A stretch of DNA of 64,000 nt from JAVVEG01 sp032251455 (GCA_032251455.1 JAVVEG010000013.1:1-64000), one strand, 5' to 3'. Positions 24,457 through 33,300 are shown, counted from the stretch's first letter. Numbers and translations: made by a program. The notes: generated by a model not told the origin, from the sequence alone.

Positions 24457-25997
24457 TATTTCTCTCGCCTTGCTTGTTGTTGTGGTTCGGATTTTTCCCG
24501 TTGGGCTCTTTTGGCTTTGCTGCGAGCCACCGCAGCCCTGATTTCCTGTTGTATTTTCAGCTGGCTCTGCTTCTGTTGCCCGGCTTTCACCCGCAACTGC
24601 CTGAATTCAAAGCGCTGTTGCCAGTAGGCGGCCTGCTCATCGGCCCGGTGAGAATCCTGAATCAGCGCTTTTTCGGCCCGATAGTATTGCACCAGAGGGA
24701 TATTGCTGGGACAAACATAGTCGCAGGCACCACATTCGATGCAATCGAACAGACCCTGGCTGGCGACGCTGTCGTGTCGTTGTTGATCGATTGCAAAATA
24801 GAGTTGCTGTGGCAACAGGCCTGCCGGGCAGGCTTCAGCGCAAAACCCGCAACGGATACAGGCCCGCCGGGCGGCGGGAGCCTGGTGTTCCCTGGCCGTT
24901 ATCGCCATGATGCAATTACTGATTGCAGTGATCGGGGTGTCCACATCGTCCAGTAGGAAACCCATCAGGGGGCCGCCATGGACCAACTGGAAATGTGTGT
25001 CTGCCGGCAAGCCACAATGTGCCAGCAACAGGGATATCGGGGTGCCCAGCGGCACTTCCAGATTGCGGGGGCGTTGCAGGGCGCCACCGGTCACGGTGAC
25101 GATTCTGGAAAGCAGGGGCTGATCAAGTACGACAGCCTGATAAACCGCATGGCAGGTGCTTACATTCTGACAAAGTATCTGGATATCCTGCGGCGTCCTG
25201 CCAGAGGGAACCTCTCTGCCAGTCAGTATTTTTATCAGTTGCCGCTCGCCGCCGGAAGGGTAGCGGGTGGGAATGACCACTACCTTGATGTTCCGATTAC
25301 AGCAGGCCTGTTCGAGAGCGGCGATGGCTCCAGGCTTGCTGTCCTCGATCCCGATCAGGCAGACGTCTGGTTTGAGCAGCGCCTGCAAGATCGCAATACC
25401 CTGGCACACTTCTTCGGCATGTTCACCCAGCAGGGCCTCATCGGCACTGATCGAGGGCTCACATTCGGCGGCATTGATGATCAGGGTTTGCACCCCGTTG
25501 GCGAGTGCCCGTCTGAGTTTGGCAGCGGTCGGGAAACCGGCACCACCCATGCCGACAATTCCGGCCTGCTCGATTTTTGCCAGAATTTGTTCCTGGTTTA
25601 TGCGCTGATGCCCCCCTGCCTTTGGTTCCGGACCAAGAGGTTGAGGATTAAAGGTATCCAGAATAATGCTGCGAACCGGCAGCTGTGAGGCGTGCGGAAA
25701 GCTGTGTTCGCGGATGGCACTTATTTGGCCTGCCGCAGGGGCATGCATATTGACGCTCAGCTTGCCACCGGCCTTGGCCAGCAGTTGGCCCCGGCGGACA
25801 TGATCGCCAGCCTTGACCACCGCCTGAGCCATTTCACCACGGTAGTGTGCCAATGGCAGGATCAAGCGGGGTGCCAGGACGCAGCGTTCAATGGCATGAC
25901 TCAAGGCAGCCGATTTATTCACGGGTGGGTGAATACCGCCGTTGAAGCGATGCAGTGCGGGGACACCGGGCCGGCGGCTTTGATGGCCGGGGCTCAT
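24456..25997 (-). CDS. rsxC: RsxC/RnfC NADH-binding subunit
   Basis: A 513-residue peripheral subunit that should take electrons from NADH. It has a biotin-lipoyl-like N-terminal part (about 45-115), the NADH/FMN-binding GIVGMGGAGFPTAAKLR (147-162) with INAAECEPS (174-182), and two 4Fe-4S sites: C380, C383, C386, C390 and C419, C422, C425, C429. The C-terminal 70 residues are a short Lys/Gln-rich tail, without the long alanine-rich repeat region seen in E. coli RsxC. All cofactor ligands are intact, unlike in RsxA and RsxE. ATG 25997 overlaps the rsxB stop. Confidence 0.9.
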   Translation of the reverse strand: MSPGHQSRRPGVPALHRFNGGIHPPVNKSAALSHAIERCVLAPRLILPLAHYRGEMAQAVVKAGDHVRRGQLLAKAGGKLSVNMHAPAAGQISAIREHSFPHASQLPVRSIILDTFNPQPLGPEPKAGGHQRINQEQILAKIEQAGIVGMGGAGFPTAAKLRRALANGVQTLIINAAECEPSISADEALLGEHAEEVCQGIAILQALLKPDVCLIGIEDSKPGAIAALEQACCNRNIKVVVIPTRYPSGGERQLIKILTGREVPSGRTPQDIQILCQNVSTCHAVYQAVVLDQPLLSRIVTVTGGALQRPRNLEVPLGTPISLLLAHCGLPADTHFQLVHGGPLMGFLLDDVDTPITAISNCIMAITAREHQAPAARRACIRCGFCAEACPAGLLPQQLYFAIDQQRHDSVASQGLFDCIECGACDYVCPSNIPLVQYYRAEKALIQDSHRADEQAAYWQQRFEFRQLRVKAGQQKQSQLKIQQEIRAAVARSKAKRAQREKSEPQQQARREK

Positions 25998-26503
25998 GCC
26001 AGCTTCCCCCCGGCCTGATCAGCCGACGGGAAGGGCCAGCGCCAATGACTGCTGCGTTCGGGGTGCGGCAGCATATCGATGCAATCCACCGGGCAGGGTT
26101 GCAGACAAAGGTCGCAGCCGGTGCATTCACTTTCAATCACGGTATGCATCATGCCGGCGGCACCCAGGATGGCATCAGTGGGGCAAGCCTGAATGCATTT
26201 GGTACAGCCTATGCATTCCGGCTCGCGGATGACGGCAATTTTGCGAGCTTCGTGTTGGCCATGAGCCGGATCCAGGGCAATCAGCGGCTGGTGCAATAAC
26301 TGCGCCAGGCGCAGGATGCTTGTCTCGCCACCCGGTGGACATTTATTGATGGCTTCACCCTGTTGTATGGCTTCGGCGTAGGGCCGGCATCCCGGATAAC
26401 CACAGCGTCCGCACTGGGTTTGTGGCAGACAGCGGTTGATGGCGGCCACAGTGACCGTATCGACTCTTGCGGCCAGGCTGGGCGGGGTGGAAGTAAAACG
26501 CAT
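25994..26503 (-). CDS. rsxB: RsxB/RnfB ferredoxin-type subunit, no membrane anchor
   Basis: A 169-residue iron-sulfur protein. TQCGRCGYPGCRPYA with a later NKCPPGG is the RnfB 4Fe-4S domain; CIGCTKCIQACP and CTGCDLCLQPCP form a two-cluster ferredoxin. The N-terminus (MRFTSTPPSLAARVDTV) has no hydrophobic helix, whereas E. coli RsxB begins with a membrane anchor of about 25 residues. Extending to the ATG at 26536 does not add one. ATG 26503 has AGGAA upstream and starts one base after the rsxA stop. It probably acts as a soluble or complex-bound ferredoxin. Confidence 0.88.
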   Translation of the reverse strand: MRFTSTPPSLAARVDTVTVAAINRCLPQTQCGRCGYPGCRPYAEAIQQGEAINKCPPGGETSILRLAQLLHQPLIALDPAHGQHEARKIAVIREPECIGCTKCIQACPTDAILGAAGMMHTVIESECTGCDLCLQPCPVDCIDMLPHPERSSHWRWPFPSADQAGGKLA

Positions 26504-26504
26504 G

Positions 26505-27065
26505 TTAAACAATTCCTGCCAGCCCCATGAAGCCAAGCGACATCAGGCCAGCGTTGATCAGGCTGATTGCGGCGCCACGAAAAGGTGCGGGTACTGCTGC
26601 GGTGTGCACTCGTTCCTGCATGGCAGCGAATACCAGCAGAACGAGCAGAAAGCCCAGACCTGTACCCAAAGCATAAAACAGACTGTGCAGCACGCCACTG
26701 TCAGCCCGGCTGGTAATCACTATCGGGCCGAGAATTGCGGTATTGCCTGCAAGCAGTATCAGGTCCGTGTTCTGGCAGCCAGGCAACCGGGACAGCATCG
26801 CCAGAAACGGCAGCAGTACGCACAGGTAAACCGGCAGGAGCAGGGCCTCTGTACTGAACCCAGGCAGCAGAATGCTGGCCAGATGGAAGGTGCCGGTCGT
26901 CAACACCAGTAACAGGGTAGTGTGTACGCCATGTTGATAACTGCGCCGGGGGTTTTCTGTCGCGGTGAGCAGGGAAGTGGTGCCCAGCAGTTGCAGCAGT
27001 ACAACATTGTTGATCACGGCGGCACTGGCTATGACAAGCATTGTGACAAGCAAAAAATCAGACAC
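26505..27065 (-). CDS. rsxA: RsxA/RnfA membrane subunit lacking the cluster cysteines
   Basis: A 186-residue protein with six membrane helices. The C-terminal third (VPAPFRG..ISLINAGLMSLGFMGLAG) is close to E. coli RsxA, and INNVVLLQLLG matches VNNFVLVKFLG. The two conserved cysteines are missing: LGLCP is LGTTS near residue 29, and NCAVLG is NTAILG. GTG 27065 (VSDFLLV) is chosen by homology, with AGGAG 12 bases upstream, a long spacing. An ATG at 27185 would add 40 non-membrane residues. First gene of the operon. Confidence 0.78.
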   Translation of the reverse strand: MSDFLLVTMLVIASAAVINNVVLLQLLGTTSLLTATENPRRSYQHGVHTTLLLVLTTGTFHLASILLPGFSTEALLLPVYLCVLLPFLAMLSRLPGCQNTDLILLAGNTAILGPIVITSRADSGVLHSLFYALGTGLGFLLVLLVFAAMQERVHTAAVPAPFRGAAISLINAGLMSLGFMGLAGIV

Positions 27066-27253
27066 TTGCGGAATGATCTCCTGTTTCTGGCTTGCTGTGG
27101 GAGTTCGGGGCAAGAGTTTATCACGCTGAGCTGCACCGATGACAGCTTGCCGGAGGCTGAATTTCTTGCCGTCATGGAGTATCATTTGCACTTTTGTGCG
27201 CAGGGGCGGACCATTCCGATTGACCCTGCTTGATGATTAAGACGGTGATCGAT

Positions 27254-27418
27254 GTGAGAAAGTGGCAATGTATAGTGTGCGGTTTTATTTACGATGAGGA
27301 AGCGGGTCTGCCTGAGGAGGGGATTGCGCCCGGAACCAGCTGGGATGAGATACCCGATGACTGGATGTGCCCGGAGTGCGGAGTCGGGAAAGAAGACTTT
27401 GAAATGATTGAAATTTAG
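27254..27418 (+). CDS. Rubredoxin
   Basis: A 54-residue iron protein with four cysteine ligands, C6, C9, C39 and C42 (CIVCG, CPECG), and the usual GLPEEGIAPGT and DDWMCPECG segments. It is a one-electron carrier. I prefer GTG 27254, which gives the family N-terminus (M)RKWQC; ATG 27233 would add seven residues with no ribosome-binding site. The gene is divergent from rsxA and upstream of metG (19 bp). Proximity to the electron-transport operon makes a redox link plausible but unproven. Confidence 0.88.
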   Translation: MRKWQCIVCGFIYDEEAGLPEEGIAPGTSWDEIPDDWMCPECGVGKEDFEMIEI

Positions 27419-27436
27419 TCCACCAGGAGCAGTATT

Positions 27437-29524
27437 TTGCCCGACAAACAGATTGACAGCCAACTCGATAAACAGCGCCGGATACTGGTCACCAGCGCAC
27501 TGCCCTATGCCAACGGTGATATTCATCTTGGGCATCTGATGGAAGTCATCCAGACGGATATCTGGGTTCGCCTGCAGCGGCTGCGTGGCCATGATTGCGT
27601 GTATGTCTGTGCAGATGATGCGCACGGAACCGCCATCATGCTGCGCGCCGAAAAGGAAGGGATTACTCCAGAGGCCTTGATCGCCCGGGTGCAGAGTGAA
27701 CACCAACAGGATTTTTCCGGTTTCCTGATCAGTTTTGACAACTATCATTCAACCCATTCGGAGGAAAACAGGCGGTTTGCCGAATCGATCTATCTGGCCT
27801 TGCGCAGCAATGGCCATATCAGCTCCCGGTCCATCATGCAGTTGTATGACCCCGAGAAGAAACTGTTTCTGTCCGATCGTTTTGTCAAGGGTATCTGTCC
27901 GCGTTGCAAGGCGCCCGATCAGTACGGTGATAATTGCGAGAACTGCAATGCAACCTACAGTGCGGCAGAACTGATCGAGCCACGCTCGACGCTTTCCGGC
28001 GCCACTCCCGTGGAGAAAGAGTCGGAACATTATTTTTTCAGGCTGCCCGAGTTTACCGTCATGCTCAAGGCCTGGACCCGCAGCGGTGCCCTGCAGGAGC
28101 AGGTGGCCAACAAGCTGGAAGAATGGCTGGAAGGGGGCTTGCAGGAATGGGATATCAGCCGGGATGCACCTTATTTCGGCTTTGAGATTCCTGATGCGCC
28201 GGGTAAGTATTTCTATGTCTGGCTGGATGCGCCGATTGGTTACATGGCCAGTTTCGAGCAGTTCTGCCAGCGCAGCGGCTACCGGTTTGAGGATTACTGG
28301 AAGGACGACAGCCAGACCGAGCTGTATCACTTCATCGGCAAGGACATCATCAATTTCCACACCCTGTTCTGGCCCGCCATGCTCAGCAGTGCCGGCTACC
28401 GAAAGCCCACTGCCGTGTTCGCCCATGGTTTCCTGACCGTCAATGGCAAGAAGATGTCAAAATCCCGTGGCACCTTCATCAATGCCAGTACCTATCTTGA
28501 TTATCTGCAACCAGAATACCTGCGTTATTATCTGGCCGCCAAACTGGGCAATGGCGTGGATGATCTGGACCTGAACCTGGCAGATTTCATGGCCAGGGTA
28601 AACGCAGACCTGGTGGGCAAGGTGGTCAATATTGCCAGCCGCTGTGCCGGGTTCATCCATAAGGGTTTTGCCGGCCGTCTGGCAGCACAGACCAGTGAAC
28701 CCCAGCTGGTCGCCGAATTCCTGGATTGCGCCGATGAGATCGCGCTTGCCTATGAACGCCGTGAATACAGCAAGGCGATCCGCCTGATCATGCAGCTGGC
28801 GGACAAGGCCAATCAGTTTATCGCCGAGCAACAGCCCTGGACGCTGGCCAAAACCGACCCGGCTTCGCCCCAGGTGCAGGCGGTTTGCAGCACCGGTATC
28901 AATCTGTTTCGACTGCTCATGATCTACCTCAAACCGGTTCTGCCAGCCATGAGCGAACAGGCTGAACAGTTTCTCAATGTGTCGCCATTGTGCTGGCAGG
29001 ACCTGCACAGCCAGTTGCTGGATCATCAGTTGAATGCATTTGTGCCTCTGCTGCGACGGGTCGAACAGTCCCAGATCGATGCCTTGCTGGCAGCCAGTGC
29101 CAGGCTGAGTGATGAGATAGCTGAACCGGCAGAGCAGGCTGCTCCGGTCGACAGCCCTCTGGCACGCGAGCCGCTGCAGGCGCAGATCGGTTTCGAGGAT
29201 TTTGCCCGGATCGATCTGCGTATAGCCCGGATAAGCCAGGCCGAGTATGTGGAAGGAGCGGATAAATTGTTGCAATTGACCCTGGATCTGGGGCTGGATA
29301 GCGACGGCAAGGCAGTGTTGCGCAAGGTTTTCTCCGGCATCAGATCAGCCTATGCTCCGCAGGAGCTGACCGGCAGGCTGACCGTGATGGTCGCGAATCT
29401 GCAGCCTCGCAAGATGAAGTTTGGTCTTTCCGAGGGCATGGTACTGGCGGCCGGGCCAGGACAAACAGAGATTTATCTGCTCAGCCCTGACAGTGGTGCC
29501 GAGCCAGGAATGCGGGTTATCTAG
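27437..29524 (+). CDS. metG: Methionyl-tRNA synthetase
   Basis: A 695-residue class-I synthetase charging tRNA-Met. The HIGH motif is HLGH (30-33), KMSKS is at about 337-341, and the zinc knuckle is CPRCKAPDQYGDNCENC (about 155-171). The C-terminal 100 residues form the tRNA-binding OB-fold (FARIDLRIARI, NLQPRKMKFGLSEGM) that dimerises the enzyme. Translation starts at TTG 27437 with CAGGAG seven bases upstream; no ATG is available near the conserved N-terminus. Confidence 0.96.
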   Translation: MPDKQIDSQLDKQRRILVTSALPYANGDIHLGHLMEVIQTDIWVRLQRLRGHDCVYVCADDAHGTAIMLRAEKEGITPEALIARVQSEHQQDFSGFLISFDNYHSTHSEENRRFAESIYLALRSNGHISSRSIMQLYDPEKKLFLSDRFVKGICPRCKAPDQYGDNCENCNATYSAAELIEPRSTLSGATPVEKESEHYFFRLPEFTVMLKAWTRSGALQEQVANKLEEWLEGGLQEWDISRDAPYFGFEIPDAPGKYFYVWLDAPIGYMASFEQFCQRSGYRFEDYWKDDSQTELYHFIGKDIINFHTLFWPAMLSSAGYRKPTAVFAHGFLTVNGKKMSKSRGTFINASTYLDYLQPEYLRYYLAAKLGNGVDDLDLNLADFMARVNADLVGKVVNIASRCAGFIHKGFAGRLAAQTSEPQLVAEFLDCADEIALAYERREYSKAIRLIMQLADKANQFIAEQQPWTLAKTDPASPQVQAVCSTGINLFRLLMIYLKPVLPAMSEQAEQFLNVSPLCWQDLHSQLLDHQLNAFVPLLRRVEQSQIDALLAASARLSDEIAEPAEQAAPVDSPLAREPLQAQIGFEDFARIDLRIARISQAEYVEGADKLLQLTLDLGLDSDGKAVLRKVFSGIRSAYAPQELTGRLTVMVANLQPRKMKFGLSEGMVLAAGPGQTEIYLLSPDSGAEPGMRVI

Positions 29525-29617
29525 AGGATTTGCGCATTGACGGCTGTACGCAATTTCAGGTTTACTCGGTCAATGCTCCATACAATAAATAAATGATGAC
29601 ACCGGGATGGAAAAGTG

Positions 29618-31177
29618 ATGTTAAGTAGCAAGGTATTCCTGTATCAGCAAACCCCGCGGACCTGGTGCCAGACCCTGGTCTGTTGCCTGTTTCTGCTGAC
29701 AAGCAGCGCCCAGGCTCAGATCACTGATTCTGTGCGCCTGGTCGAGAGTTCAATTGTAAAAATCTATACCACCGCCTCGGCGCCGGATTACTTTACGCCC
29801 TGGCGGATGCTGAATCCTTCGCAGGCCAGTGGTTCGGGTTCGGTTATTGCGGGCAACCGGATTCTTACCAATGCCCATGTGGTTGCCAATGCCAGCTACG
29901 TTCAGGTGCAAAAACACAATGACCCCGAGCGTTACCAGGCCCGGGTTCAATTTGTCTCACATGCCTCCGATCTGGCCATCATCACCGTGAATGATCCGGC
30001 TTTTTTCGATGAGCTGGAGGCTTTGGAGGTAGGCGAATTGCCGGACCCGCACCAAGAGGTGTTTGTTTTTGGTTACCCCATTGGTGGCCGCACCCTGAGT
30101 ATTACCAAAGGGATACTTTCGCGGGTGGAGCAGCAGGTGTATGCCCATTCTGGTGAATTTCTGCTGGCGGGACAGATAGATGCTGCCATCAATCCCGGCA
30201 ACAGCGGGGGGCCGGTCATTGTCGATCAGAAAATTGCCGGCGTTGTGATGCAGGCCAACTCGGGTGGCCGGGCAGAAAACCTGGGCTATTTTGTGCCGCC
30301 GGCTGTGATCAGGCATGTGCTCAAGGACGCTGAAGACGGTATTTACGATGGGTTTCCGGATCTGGGGTTTCGCACCCAGGATCTTGAAAGCCCAGCAGCG
30401 AAGGCCGCCTATGGTCTTAGCCCGGAACAAAGCGGGGTACTGGTCATCAAGGTATTTGGTGATTCCCCGGCGGCCGGGGTATTGCAGGAAAATGATGTTC
30501 TGCTCAGTATCGAGGGTTATCCCATTGCAGGAGACAGCAGTATTCAGGTGAATGAAAATCTGCAAACCAATTACAAATATGCCATTGATCTGCGCCAGAT
30601 TGGGGATGAAGTGAGAGTCAGCTTCGCCCGGCATGGAGAGGTGCGTGAAACCAGTCTGCTGGCCAAAAAGGCATTGGCCAATTACAGTCTGGTGCGCCAG
30701 GAAGCCTTCGATGAAATTCCTGAATACTACATCTATGGTGGCATTCTTTTTGTGCCTCTGAACATGAACCTGATCAAACGCTGGGGTTCGGACTGGAGCA
30801 GAACTGCGCCGGTCAATCTGTTGCAGGCACGCAGTGAATGGGCATCACAGGATAGACGGGAAATCGTGGTTGCCCTGCAGGTGTTGGCCGCCGACGTGAA
30901 TCTTGGCTACCATGACCTGCGTAACTGGATAGTTGATACCGTCAACGATCAGCCGATTCGCGATTTCCGGCATTTTACCCGCCTGCTCAGGGATAACACC
31001 CAGGCCCATGTAGTCTTCAAGAACGAGGCTGGCTATCAGGTGGTAGTCGACCATCTGCAGGCACTGAGCACCGAACAGGAAATTTTGCAGCAATATCGTG
31101 TGCCCAGCAGTTACTCGGAGGGCTTGTTTGAAGAAGAGCTGTCCATGGCCGCCAGCGCCAATCACACCGGGCAATAA
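29618..31177 (+). CDS. Exported DegP-like trypsin-type serine protease
   Basis: A 519-residue protein with a signal peptide (hydrophobic 18-30, cleavage near AQA at 33). The catalytic triad is H87 (TNAHVV), D118 (SDLAII) and S196 (GNSGGP). A PDZ-like region follows (about 260-340: GVLVIKVFGDSPAAGVLQENDVL), then a second, less typical domain of about 150 residues, as in Deg proteases of the DegP9/10 type. It is probably a periplasmic quality-control protease. ATG 29618 is used; a GTG at 29615 directly precedes it. It stands between metG and dcd. Confidence 0.85.
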   Translation: MLSSKVFLYQQTPRTWCQTLVCCLFLLTSSAQAQITDSVRLVESSIVKIYTTASAPDYFTPWRMLNPSQASGSGSVIAGNRILTNAHVVANASYVQVQKHNDPERYQARVQFVSHASDLAIITVNDPAFFDELEALEVGELPDPHQEVFVFGYPIGGRTLSITKGILSRVEQQVYAHSGEFLLAGQIDAAINPGNSGGPVIVDQKIAGVVMQANSGGRAENLGYFVPPAVIRHVLKDAEDGIYDGFPDLGFRTQDLESPAAKAAYGLSPEQSGVLVIKVFGDSPAAGVLQENDVLLSIEGYPIAGDSSIQVNENLQTNYKYAIDLRQIGDEVRVSFARHGEVRETSLLAKKALANYSLVRQEAFDEIPEYYIYGGILFVPLNMNLIKRWGSDWSRTAPVNLLQARSEWASQDRREIVVALQVLAADVNLGYHDLRNWIVDTVNDQPIRDFRHFTRLLRDNTQAHVVFKNEAGYQVVVDHLQALSTEQEILQQYRVPSSYSEGLFEEELSMAASANHTGQ

Positions 31178-31204
31178 TGGCCCCAGCAGGGATGTAGAGC
31201 AAGC

Positions 31205-31774
31205 ATGAGCATCAAGTCAGACAAATGGATACGTAAAATGGCGTTGGAGCAGGGCATGATCAGCCCCTTTGAGCCGGGTCAGGTCAGGTATATTGATGGC
31301 AACAAGGTGATTTCCTACGGCACATCCAGCTACGGCTACGATGTACGTTGTGCCACCGAATTCAAGATTTTCACCAATGTACATACGACCAGTGTAGTGG
31401 ATCCCAAGAATTTTGACGAAAGCAGCTTCGTCAGCATCGAGGAACCCTACTGCATCATTCCACCCAATTCCTTTGCCCTGGCCCGCACCATAGAATATTT
31501 CCGGATACCCAGGGATGTGCTGACGGTATGTCTGGGCAAATCGACCTATGCCCGTTGCGGCATTATCGTCAACGTCACTCCCCTGGAGCCCGAATGGGAA
31601 GGGCATGTCACGCTGGAATTCTCCAATACCACCCCCTTGCCGGCAAAGATTTATGCCAATGAAGGGGTGGCGCAGATGTTGTTCTATCAATCCGATGAGC
31701 AGTGCGAAGTCACCTACAAGCAGCGTGGTGGCAAATACATGGGACAGACCGGAGTAACACCACCCCGAGCCTGA
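31205..31774 (+). CDS. dcd: dCTP deaminase
   Basis: A 189-residue trimeric enzyme converting dCTP to dUTP, feeding thymidylate synthesis. YGTSSYGYDVR, the substrate-loop block LGKSTYARCGI with VNVTPLEPEWEGH (catalytic glutamate in PLEPEWEG), and QRGGKYMGQ near the end are family signatures. ATG 31205 is supported by homology (MSIKSDKWIRKMA). Full length for the proteobacterial enzyme. Confidence 0.95.
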   Translation: MSIKSDKWIRKMALEQGMISPFEPGQVRYIDGNKVISYGTSSYGYDVRCATEFKIFTNVHTTSVVDPKNFDESSFVSIEEPYCIIPPNSFALARTIEYFRIPRDVLTVCLGKSTYARCGIIVNVTPLEPEWEGHVTLEFSNTTPLPAKIYANEGVAQMLFYQSDEQCEVTYKQRGGKYMGQTGVTPPRA

Positions 31775-31779
31775 ACGCT

Positions 31780-31804
31780 GTTGACGCAGGCAGTCTGCGT
31801 CAAC
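31780..31804. terminator. Hairpin after dcd
   Basis: A perfect 10-bp stem (GTTGACGCAG at 31780-31789 and its complement 31795-31804) with a GCAGT loop lies five bases after the dcd stop. No T-run follows, so it is a weak terminator candidate, but its position between dcd and the fleS promoter suits transcription end. Confidence 0.45.
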
Positions 31805-31940
31805 AATACCGGACGGTAATACCGGGCTGTGTCAAGAAAGGTCCTGCTGTTCAGCCCATCATGGTCAAAAATTTGACCTTCTTCAGGGGCTTTTTTCAAG
31901 CCAGGACTTCAAGTCCTTGATTTTCAATGTCTCTGCTGAA

Positions 31941-31956
31941 TGGCATGGAGATTGCA
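31941..31956 (+). promoter_or_regulatory. Sigma-54 promoter of fleSR
   Basis: TGGCAT-GGAGA-TTGCA has GG (31942-31943) and GC (31954-31955) separated by exactly 10 bp and matches the -24/-12 consensus TGGCAC-N5-TTGCW except for one base. Transcription should begin near 31967, downstream of the first in-frame ATGs, which fixes the fleS start at 31984. The activator would be a FleQ/FlrA homologue, which is not in this window. Confidence 0.8.
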
Positions 31957-31983
31957 AAACAAAACCCATCAGAGAGTCCATCG

Positions 31984-33255
31984 ATGGAGTTTGCAATGCA
32001 ATCAACTGTTGCCCAGTTGCGAGAAGATTCCCCCGGAACCGGGCCTGTCGATGATCTGTCTCAACCAGAGGCCTTGCGCCTTGCCTTCCAGGCCTTCTCG
32101 GATCTGTCCGGCAGGCTTTCGGCCAGTTACCAGGTGCTGGAAAAACGGGTTTATCAGCTCAACCGGGAGATAGAGCAGGCAAATGTGCAGCGCCTGCGAG
32201 AGCTGGAAGCCAAGGGGCGTATCGCTGGCAGGTTGGAGAACCTGTTGCAGTTGTTGCCAGGCGGGGTAATTGTGCTCAACCACCAGGGGCGGGTATGCGA
32301 GAGCAACGCAGCAGCATGCGAAATTCTGGGCACCTCAGTGTCAGGAAAATTCTGGCGCGATATCATCCGCGATTGTTTTACTCCACGCAGTGATGATGGG
32401 CACGAAATCTCATTGCGCAATGGCCGTCGCATCAGTCTGGTGACGCGCTCCCTCAACGATGAACCAGGGCAGATAATCCTGCTCACCGATCAGACGGATA
32501 CCCGCGAGTTACAGCAAAGCCTGGCACGGCATCAACGGCTTTCGGCCATGGGCAAGATGGTGTCCTCGCTGGCTCATCAGATCCGCACACCCCTGTCGGC
32601 CGCGGTGCTTTATGCTGATCAGTTGCAGCATGAAATACCACCAGCACAGCGTGCCGCACTGGGGCGTAAGCTCAGTTCACGGCTCAATAATATGGAACGT
32701 CAAGTCAGAGACATGCTGTTGTTTGCCAGAGGTGAAACTGTGCTGGATGCAGAGATTGACATACAGACTTTTTTTGCGGGCATGAAGACAGCTGCCGAGG
32801 TGTTGCTGCGTGACACCATCAGAAATTGTACCTGGCACAATGCGAGCGCTTCCGCAAGAATTCTATGCAATCAGGAGGCATTGACAGGTGCCATGCTCAA
32901 TCTGATCGAAAACGCTGTTCAGGCTGGTGGCAGCACAGTCAGGCTGCGAATATCGGCGCATATCGAGCAGGCAGAAGAGGATCAATCTGCCCAGGAAAGC
33001 TTACTGTGCCTCTGTGTCAGCGATGATGGGCCAGGTATCGACGATGCCATTCTGAAAAAAACCGTGGAACCATTTTTTACCACCAAAGCCCAGGGCACTG
33101 GTCTTGGCCTGGCTGTTGCCCAGGTGGTTGCCAAAACACACAATGGCCGGTTCTTCATTGACTCCAGTCAGGCCCGGGACAGGTGTGGTACCCGCGCTGG
33201 ATTTATCTTGCCGTTGTTACATGACGAAAAGCACATGGCGAAAAGCACATGGTGA
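31984..33255 (+). CDS. fleS: Flagellar two-component sensor kinase FleS/FlrB
   Basis: A 423-residue cytoplasmic histidine kinase without membrane helices. A coiled coil (about 45-90) leads into a PAS domain (about 85-175), then the HisKA site H198 in SSLAHQIRTPLSA and an ATPase domain with N (MLNLIENAVQ), G1 (DDGPGI) and G2 (GTGLGLAV) boxes. It should phosphorylate FleR in the flagellar cascade. ATG 31984 with AGAGAG seven bases upstream is downstream of the sigma-54 start point; ATGs at 31927 and 31945 lie upstream of or within the promoter. The stop codon lies inside a 14-bp tandem repeat. Confidence 0.9.
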   Translation: MEFAMQSTVAQLREDSPGTGPVDDLSQPEALRLAFQAFSDLSGRLSASYQVLEKRVYQLNREIEQANVQRLRELEAKGRIAGRLENLLQLLPGGVIVLNHQGRVCESNAAACEILGTSVSGKFWRDIIRDCFTPRSDDGHEISLRNGRRISLVTRSLNDEPGQIILLTDQTDTRELQQSLARHQRLSAMGKMVSSLAHQIRTPLSAAVLYADQLQHEIPPAQRAALGRKLSSRLNNMERQVRDMLLFARGETVLDAEIDIQTFFAGMKTAAEVLLRDTIRNCTWHNASASARILCNQEALTGAMLNLIENAVQAGGSTVRLRISAHIEQAEEDQSAQESLLCLCVSDDGPGIDDAILKKTVEPFFTTKAQGTGLGLAVAQVVAKTHNGRFFIDSSQARDRCGTRAGFILPLLHDEKHMAKSTW

Positions 33256-33288
33256 AAAACACATGAAGAAAAATACATGACGAAAAGC
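33219..33288. repeat. Five 14-bp tandem repeats at the fleS-fleR junction
   Basis: Five units related to ACATGACGAAAAGC follow one another at 33219-33232, 33233-33246, 33247-33260, 33261-33274 and 33275-33288; the first and last are identical. The fleS stop (33253-33255) is in the third unit. Fourteen is not a multiple of three, so a copy change before the stop would alter the last FleS residues. Confidence 0.92.
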
Positions 33289-33300
33289 AGGGAGTGAGAC

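Noticed and set aside
31862..31930. Small palindromes before fleS as terminators
   Set aside because: The stems are short, and no T-run is properly placed.
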